Below, in pieces: positions 62,912-64,000 of a stretch of DNA of 64,000 nucleotides. Under the pieces are notes generated by a model. The model worked only from the letters and a program-made list of their open reading frames with translations, made no database searches and was not told where the DNA came from. Every line of letters begins with the position of its first letter. The stretch's first letter is position 1. Position numbers and translations under genes: made by a program. The stretch is from BOKV01 sp041397525 (GTDB taxonomy: Bacteria; Pseudomonadota; Alphaproteobacteria; Rhizobiales; Rhizobiaceae): contig JAWKWL010000001.1 in NCBI GenBank assembly GCA_041397525.1, positions 558,001 to 622,000 of the forward strand, given 5' to 3'.

Positions 62912-64000
62912 TCACCGAGTCAGCCTTTTATACGTCACCCGTTTCGGGTTGACGCTGTCAGCGCCAAGCCGTCTGATCTTGTCCTTTTCATAGTCCTCGA
63001 AATTGCCTTCGAACCATTCCACATGGCTGTCGCCCTCGAAGGCGAGGATGTGGGTGGCGAGGCGGTCGAGGAACATGCGGTCGTGGCTGATGATCACCGC
63101 GCAACCGGCGAAATTCTCGAGCGCATCTTCCAGTGCCGCCAGCGTTTCGGGGTCGAGATCGTTGGTCGGTTCGTCAAGCAGGATGACATTGCCACCCTCT
63201 TTCAGCAGCTTCGCCAGATGCACACGGTTGCGCTGGCCGCCCGAAAGCGTGCCAACCTTCTGCTGCTGGTCGCCGCCCTTGAAATTGAACGAGGAGCAAT
63301 AGGCGCGTGAATTCACCTCATGCTTGCCCAGCTTGATGATGTCATTGCCGGCCGAGATTTCCTCCCATACCGACTTGTTGCCATCAAGCGAATCGCGGCT
63401 CTGGTCCACGTAACCAAGCTTGACGCTCTCACCGATGGTGATCGAGCCCGTGTCCGGTTTCTCCTGGCCGGTGATCATGCGAAACAGCGTCGTCTTGCCC
63501 GCACCGTTCGGCCCGATCACGCCGACAATGCCGCCCGGAGGCAGTTTGAAGGTCAGATCGTCAATCAGCAGCTGCTCGCCATAGCCCTTTGAAACACCTG
63601 CGAGGTCAATGACATTGTTGCCGAGCCGCTCGCCCGCAGGAATGACGATCTGCGCGTCACCGGGACGCCGGTCATTGGCGGCCTTGACCAGTTCGTCATA
63701 GGCCTTGATGCGGGCCTTGGATTTTGCCTGCCGTGCCTTGGGGCTCGCCGCCATCCACTCGCTTTCGCGTGCCAGCGCCTTCTGGCGCGAGGCCTCTTCG
63801 CGGCCTTCCTGTTCCATGCGCTTGCGCTTGGCGTCGAGATAGGCAGTGTAATTGCCCTCATAGGGAATGCCGCGCCCGCGATCGAGTTCGAGAATCCAGC
63901 CCGTCACATTGTCGAGGAAGTAGCGGTCGTGGGTGATCATCAGCACCGCACCGGGATATTCGCGCAGGTGCTTTTCCAGCCATGCGATGGTTTCGGCGTC
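62912..64000 (-). CDS. ettA: energy-dependent translational throttle protein EttA (partial)
   Basis: The C-terminal 362 residues of an ABC-F ATPase; the 5' part is beyond the window end, where the frame is open at 64000. The end of the first ATPase cassette is visible (AVLMITHDRYFLDNVTGW), then the linker (KALARESEWMAASPKARQAKSKARI), and the second cassette with Walker A GPNGAGKTT, signature LSGGQRNR and Walker B VILLDEPTNDLD. The arm and linker are typical of EttA, which binds the ribosomal E site and adjusts translation to ATP supply. Confidence 0.93.
   Translation of the reverse strand, partial: DAETIAWLEKHLREYPGAVLMITHDRYFLDNVTGWILELDRGRGIPYEGNYTAYLDAKRKRMEQEGREEASRQKALARESEWMAASPKARQAKSKARIKAYDELVKAANDRRPGDAQIVIPAGERLGNNVIDLAGVSKGYGEQLLIDDLTFKLPPGGIVGVIGPNGAGKTTLFRMITGQEKPDTGSITIGESVKLGYVDQSRDSLDGNKSVWEEISAGNDIIKLGKHEVNSRAYCSSFNFKGGDQQQKVGTLSGGQRNRVHLAKLLKEGGNVILLDEPTNDLDPETLAALEDALENFAGCAVIISHDRMFLDRLATHILAFEGDSHVEWFEGNFEDYEKDKIRRLGADSVNPKRVTYKRLTR

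Overview
The window looks like chromosomal DNA of an alphaproteobacterium of the order Hyphomicrobiales (Rhizobiales). It is GC-rich. A trxB gene sits beside an LsrB/VtlR-type LysR regulator, UvrB has the long Rhizobiales N-terminal extension, an ArsR-methyltransferase fusion is coupled to metF, and there are BA14K-like secreted proteins and an AatA-type aspartate aminotransferase. This assignment is inferred from gene content only.

Layout. 1-10.1 kb: a surface-sugar locus. A partial PseC faces an operon with PseH, a 66-residue protein of unknown role, PseI, an SpsF-like nucleotidyltransferase, a class III aminotransferase, a GNAT acetyltransferase and three polysaccharide proteins, followed by one opposing glycosyltransferase. 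Together they point to a pseudaminic-acid-type nonulosonate used in a surface glycan. 10.4-13.6 kb: thioredoxin reductase, LsrB/VtlR regulator, an L,D-transpeptidase and a likely AbcR-type small RNA with its own promoter and terminator. 13.6-34.9 kb: mostly ordinary core genes, including an outer-membrane protein, hydrolase, aspartate aminotransferase, caspase-like SEL1 protein, PQQ-type sugar dehydrogenase, small secreted proteins, an RTX/DUF1521 protein, patatin, a reductive-dehalogenase-like Fe-S protein, a TAXI receptor and two EF-hand proteins.

35-49.2 kb is accessory and damaged. An AT-rich insert carries an HNH endonuclease converging on a GHKL ATPase, possibly a defence module. After an FNT channel comes a uvrB gene broken by many small indels, an inactivated IS481-family element, a frameshifted secreted-protein gene and an inverted IS481 remnant. 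Next is a complete IS1595-family transposon (45464-49222) with 25-bp perfect terminal inverted repeats and an 8-bp target duplication. It carries a toxin-antitoxin pair, a small regulator-like protein and three genes of unknown function.

49.2-64 kb returns to core DNA after about 1 kb of palindromic repeats and a 15-G tract: a compact 27-residue microprotein unit, metF with its ArsR-methyltransferase regulator, GST, MOSC, AhpD-like, M48 peptidase, DUF898 protein, CHASE2-adenylate cyclase, SDR, a SAF-domain dehydrogenase and the 3' part of ettA. No rRNA, convincing tRNA or CRISPR array was seen.
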